Positions 61,835 through 64,000 of a stretch of 64,000 nt of DNA are shown here, in pieces. This stretch comes from Clostridium kluyveri (GTDB lineage Bacteria; Bacillota; Clostridia; Clostridiales; Clostridiaceae). Position 1 is the stretch's first letter; every line of letters begins with the position of its first letter. The position numbers and the translations under genes were made by a program. The DNA lies in contig NZ_CP018335.1 of assembly GCF_001902295.1 (NCBI RefSeq), positions 2,356,001 through 2,420,000 on the forward strand, read 5' to 3'. The notes under the pieces were generated by a model. It saw only the letters and a program-made list of their open reading frames with translations, was not told where the DNA came from and made no database searches.

Positions 61835-63259
61835 TTAAGATTTTACTATGACAACATACTTTGCTCCTGAAATTTCATCTGAGTAAGTAGTTATAGTAAC
61901 TTCCTCTGAAATATTGTACTTTTTGCATATTTCATTTAAAGTCTGGGTTATATTATACTCACTTGAATTATAATTCAATATTTTTACACTTACAGAATTT
62001 TCCCCTTGTGATAATGCCTCTTCTACTGCACTATAAAAATCATTATAGTTATCAACAACTTTTATATCATTGCCGTAAACATCCTTCTCCACCACATTAA
62101 GGTTGTCAAAACTGTATTCTGTACTGGTACATTCAGGATACTCATCTGTATTCCACCTATGATTTTTGGCAATCTGATCATCGGTTATGTTAAAATAGGA
62201 GTGAGAAAGCCTATTTGAGCCATCACTTATAACGGGATCATCCCAGGTAGAATCCAATTGATAATACTCCCCCTGTATTTTCACTATATTCCATGCATGT
62301 CCAATCCATTCAGTACCATTATTTGCATCCCCTATCACCATCCTGCACTCTACCCCTGCCGCCACAAGAAGTCTATCCACAGCATCTGCATAACCCTGAC
62401 ATACTCCAACTCCATTTATCAAAACCCCATAAGCTGTATAAGAGTCTTCCGGCATATTACCTTTATATGCTCTTTCATCATATTTGGTATTATTAACTAC
62501 ATAGTCGTGAAGTACCAGTTCCTTTTGGTAATCTTCCATATCAGAAGTAATTAAAGTGTCTATAAGTTCACTAACCTTTTGCTGCACGATTTTCTCTTTT
62601 TCTATTAAACTTTCCTTTGTATCTGTATACTTAAAATTTATAGTAACTTTTGCAGGACTTGTATATTCAACATTGCTTGCTGCTCCTGAATATCTTGTCC
62701 TTAAATCAGAATAGTCAATTAATATCTTGTTTATAACATCTAGATTATATTTATCTTTGTCATAATTACTTATATTTAAAATTAAAGTATCTTCATAATT
62801 ATACAATGCATCTTTTAATGCATTATAGTATTGTGAATAATTTTCTATATCAATTGAGTTATTTAAATTACTTTTCTGTACTGTAAAATTATATTTTACC
62901 CCTTCATTTAATTCTTTACCTTCAACAGATTTTAATCCACTATCTATTACCAAAACATATTGTTTTCCCTCTGCATATGAACTTATAGGAGAAACCTGTA
63001 TTGTATCTGAAGAGGTATTTATAATATTAACTTCTAAAGGCGTACTACTCCCCTGTTCATATACTTTTATAAAATTTTTTGCAGAATCTAAATCAATATC
63101 TTTATTAAAAGTAATAGTCCAGATCTTCTTATCGCTTACAGTAGAGATGCTATTATTGTTCCAAATTTTATATTCTTCTGCAGCATAACATATTTCACCA
63201 GAGGATAACAATATAACTAACATACCTATTATCATAAACTTGTATATTTTTTTAAACAC
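61835..63259 (-). CDS. Secreted protein with Ig-like and transglutaminase-like domains
   Basis: The 474-residue protein has a signal peptide (FMIIGMLVILLSSGEICYAA, residues 8-27). An Ig-like Big_5/SbsA domain follows (about 40-130, KIWTITFNKDIDLDSAKNFI), then a spacer, and a transglutaminase-like domain with the Cys-His-Asp triad: Cys near 286 (GVGVCQGYADAVDRLL), His near 320 (WIGHAWNIVKI) and Asp near 335 (YQLDSTWDDP). The C-terminal 90 residues resemble a repeat of the spacer region. Such proteins act on cell-wall or surface proteins as peptidases or crosslinkers; the substrate is unknown. The start is GTG after GGAGGTGATAAA. Confidence 0.88.
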   Translation of the reverse strand: MFKKIYKFMIIGMLVILLSSGEICYAAEEYKIWNNNSISTVSDKKIWTITFNKDIDLDSAKNFIKVYEQGSSTPLEVNIINTSSDTIQVSPISSYAEGKQYVLVIDSGLKSVEGKELNEGVKYNFTVQKSNLNNSIDIENYSQYYNALKDALYNYEDTLILNISNYDKDKYNLDVINKILIDYSDLRTRYSGAASNVEYTSPAKVTINFKYTDTKESLIEKEKIVQQKVSELIDTLITSDMEDYQKELVLHDYVVNNTKYDERAYKGNMPEDSYTAYGVLINGVGVCQGYADAVDRLLVAAGVECRMVIGDANNGTEWIGHAWNIVKIQGEYYQLDSTWDDPVISDGSNRLSHSYFNITDDQIAKNHRWNTDEYPECTSTEYSFDNLNVVEKDVYGNDIKVVDNYNDFYSAVEEALSQGENSVSVKILNYNSSEYNITQTLNEICKKYNISEEVTITTYSDEISGAKYVVIVKS

Positions 63260-63446
63260 TTTATCACCTCCATATAATATTTTGGCACACTAAAAACTTT
63301 TAAAATACTCCGGTTAAAATAACTATATTATAGTTGTATTACAAATCAATTAACATTTTTCAACATTTTTATTAACACATTTTGTACTTTAAGACTTTAA
63401 TGTAATTTGTCTCTTTCTGGATTGTTATTGATTTTAACATACCTTA

Positions 63447-64000
63447 TTAACTATTAATCAACTGGTTACAGTACATATTGTAATATATGCCCTTTTTCCC
63501 TATTAAATCACTATGATTTCCCACTTCTACTATTGTTCCTCCATCTATTACCATTATAATATCTGAATCTCTAATAGTACTCAATCTATGGGCAATTATA
63601 AAACTGGTTCTTTTCCGTATAAGATTACGCATGGCTCTTTGTATTTTAAGTTCCGTTCTTGTATCCACATTACTTGTAGCTTCATCTAAAACAAGTATGG
63701 AAGGATCTGAAAGTATAGCTCTTGCTATAGCTATTAGCTGCCTCTCTCCCTGACTTAAATTACTTCCCCCTTCCTGTAACATAGTATCATACTTATGAGG
63801 AAATTTCTCAATAAACTGATTTGCACCTGCTGCCTGTGCTGCCTCTTTAACCTGAGAAAAATCTGCATCCAATCTACCATATTTAATATTTTCAAGTATT
63901 GTACCTGTAAAAAGATAGGTATCTTGAAGAACTATGCCAAAACACTTTCTAAGACTATCTCTTGTATAATTTCTTATATCTATTTCATCGATTAAAATTC
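63447..64000 (-). CDS. ABC exporter ATP-binding domain, 5' end outside window
   Basis: The frame is open to the window end, giving about 183 visible C-terminal residues of an ABC transporter of the MdlB/multidrug exporter type. Present are the Q-loop (GIVLQDTYLFTGTILENI), the signature NLSQGERQLIAIARAILS, Walker B ILVLDEATSNVD, the D-loop and the H-loop AHRLSTIRDSD. The membrane domain and Walker A would lie beyond base 64000. Exporters of this type often come as a heterodimer, so a partner gene would be expected upstream. A 187-base gap with no feature separates it from the transglutaminase-like gene. Confidence 0.93.
   Translation of the reverse strand, partial: ILIDEIDIRNYTRDSLRKCFGIVLQDTYLFTGTILENIKYGRLDADFSQVKEAAQAAGANQFIEKFPHKYDTMLQEGGSNLSQGERQLIAIARAILSDPSILVLDEATSNVDTRTELKIQRAMRNLIRKRTSFIIAHRLSTIRDSDIIMVIDGGTIVEVGNHSDLIGKKGIYYNMYCNQLINS

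Noticed and set aside
1..64000. CRISPR arrays, tRNA or rRNA genes, prophage or transposase genes
   Set aside because: No regular repeat-spacer pattern, tRNA cloverleaf motifs, rRNA blocks or transposase motifs were seen by eye; the repeats present are irregular palindromes.

Overview
The window is AT-rich, low-GC Gram-positive DNA that reads as a solventogenic or acetogenic Clostridium of the C. kluyveri / C. ljungdahlii / C. autoethanogenum / C. carboxidivorans kind. The reasons are strong purine-rich ribosome binding sites with many TTG and GTG starts, a motile chemotaxis system of the CheC/CheD/FliY type, pyruvate:ferredoxin oxidoreductase, and a monofunctional nickel CO dehydrogenase followed by a ferredoxin-like protein and an NAD(P)-linked flavoprotein. 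No tRNA, rRNA, CRISPR array or intact insertion sequence was seen. The species assignment is inference.

Layout. (1) 1-1417: the end of a LAGLIDADG-type endonuclease and a small, probably fragmentary gene. (2) 1418-26162, all on the minus strand and transcribed right to left: a motility and chemotaxis block. From the promoter side it runs fapA, cheW, cheD, cheB, cheR, cheA, cheC, cheY, cheW, fliM, fliY; then, from a clear sigma-28 promoter, flgM, flgN, flgK, flgL, fliW, csrA, flaG, an unknown basic protein, fliS, fliD, a fliT-like gene, a four-helix-bundle protein, flagellin, a group I intron with a second copy of the flagellin 3' end, and fliB (flagellin lysine methylase). (3) 25329-43641: housekeeping genes, namely a class IV aminotransferase, a HAD phosphatase, a DUF1292 protein, nifJ, murG, recJ, an M16 peptidase, a DJ-1/PfpI protein, a topoisomerase IV pair (parC, parE) and an OmpR/EnvZ-type two-component pair. 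(4) 43690-48334: a possible structured RNA, a DUF4342 protein, and the plus-strand CO dehydrogenase operon. (5) 48351-53275: leuA-leuC-leuD-leuB for leucine synthesis behind two tandem leucine T-box leaders. (6) 53333-57734: a Cache chemoreceptor, a NIF3-like remnant, DUF1002 and DUF3793 proteins, and a flavodoxin under a Fur box. (7) 57747-61684: ribD-ribE-ribBA-ribH for riboflavin under an FMN riboswitch. (8) 61835-64000: a secreted transglutaminase-like protein and the end of an ABC exporter.

How the parts work together. The flagellar block carries a full late-assembly checkpoint: FlgM/sigma-28 for transcription, and FliW-CsrA for flagellin translation. The CsrA target hairpin is visible in the flagellin leader. 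FliB probably methylates the flagellin made next to it. CheA/W/Y/B/R/C/D plus FliM/FliY form the signalling chain to the switch. CODH, PFOR, flavodoxin and riboflavin synthesis all serve low-potential electron metabolism.

The most unusual item is at 2794-3355. The flagellin gene ends normally, but right after its stop codon there is a recognisable group I intron core, and just past the intron's terminal G lies a second 45-bp copy of exactly the last 14 codons plus stop. The copies differ mostly at synonymous sites. This could be alternative splicing onto an equivalent C-terminus, or a displaced resident 3' end. Two families of degenerate palindromic repeats fill many intergenic gaps, and one copy has entered the intron.
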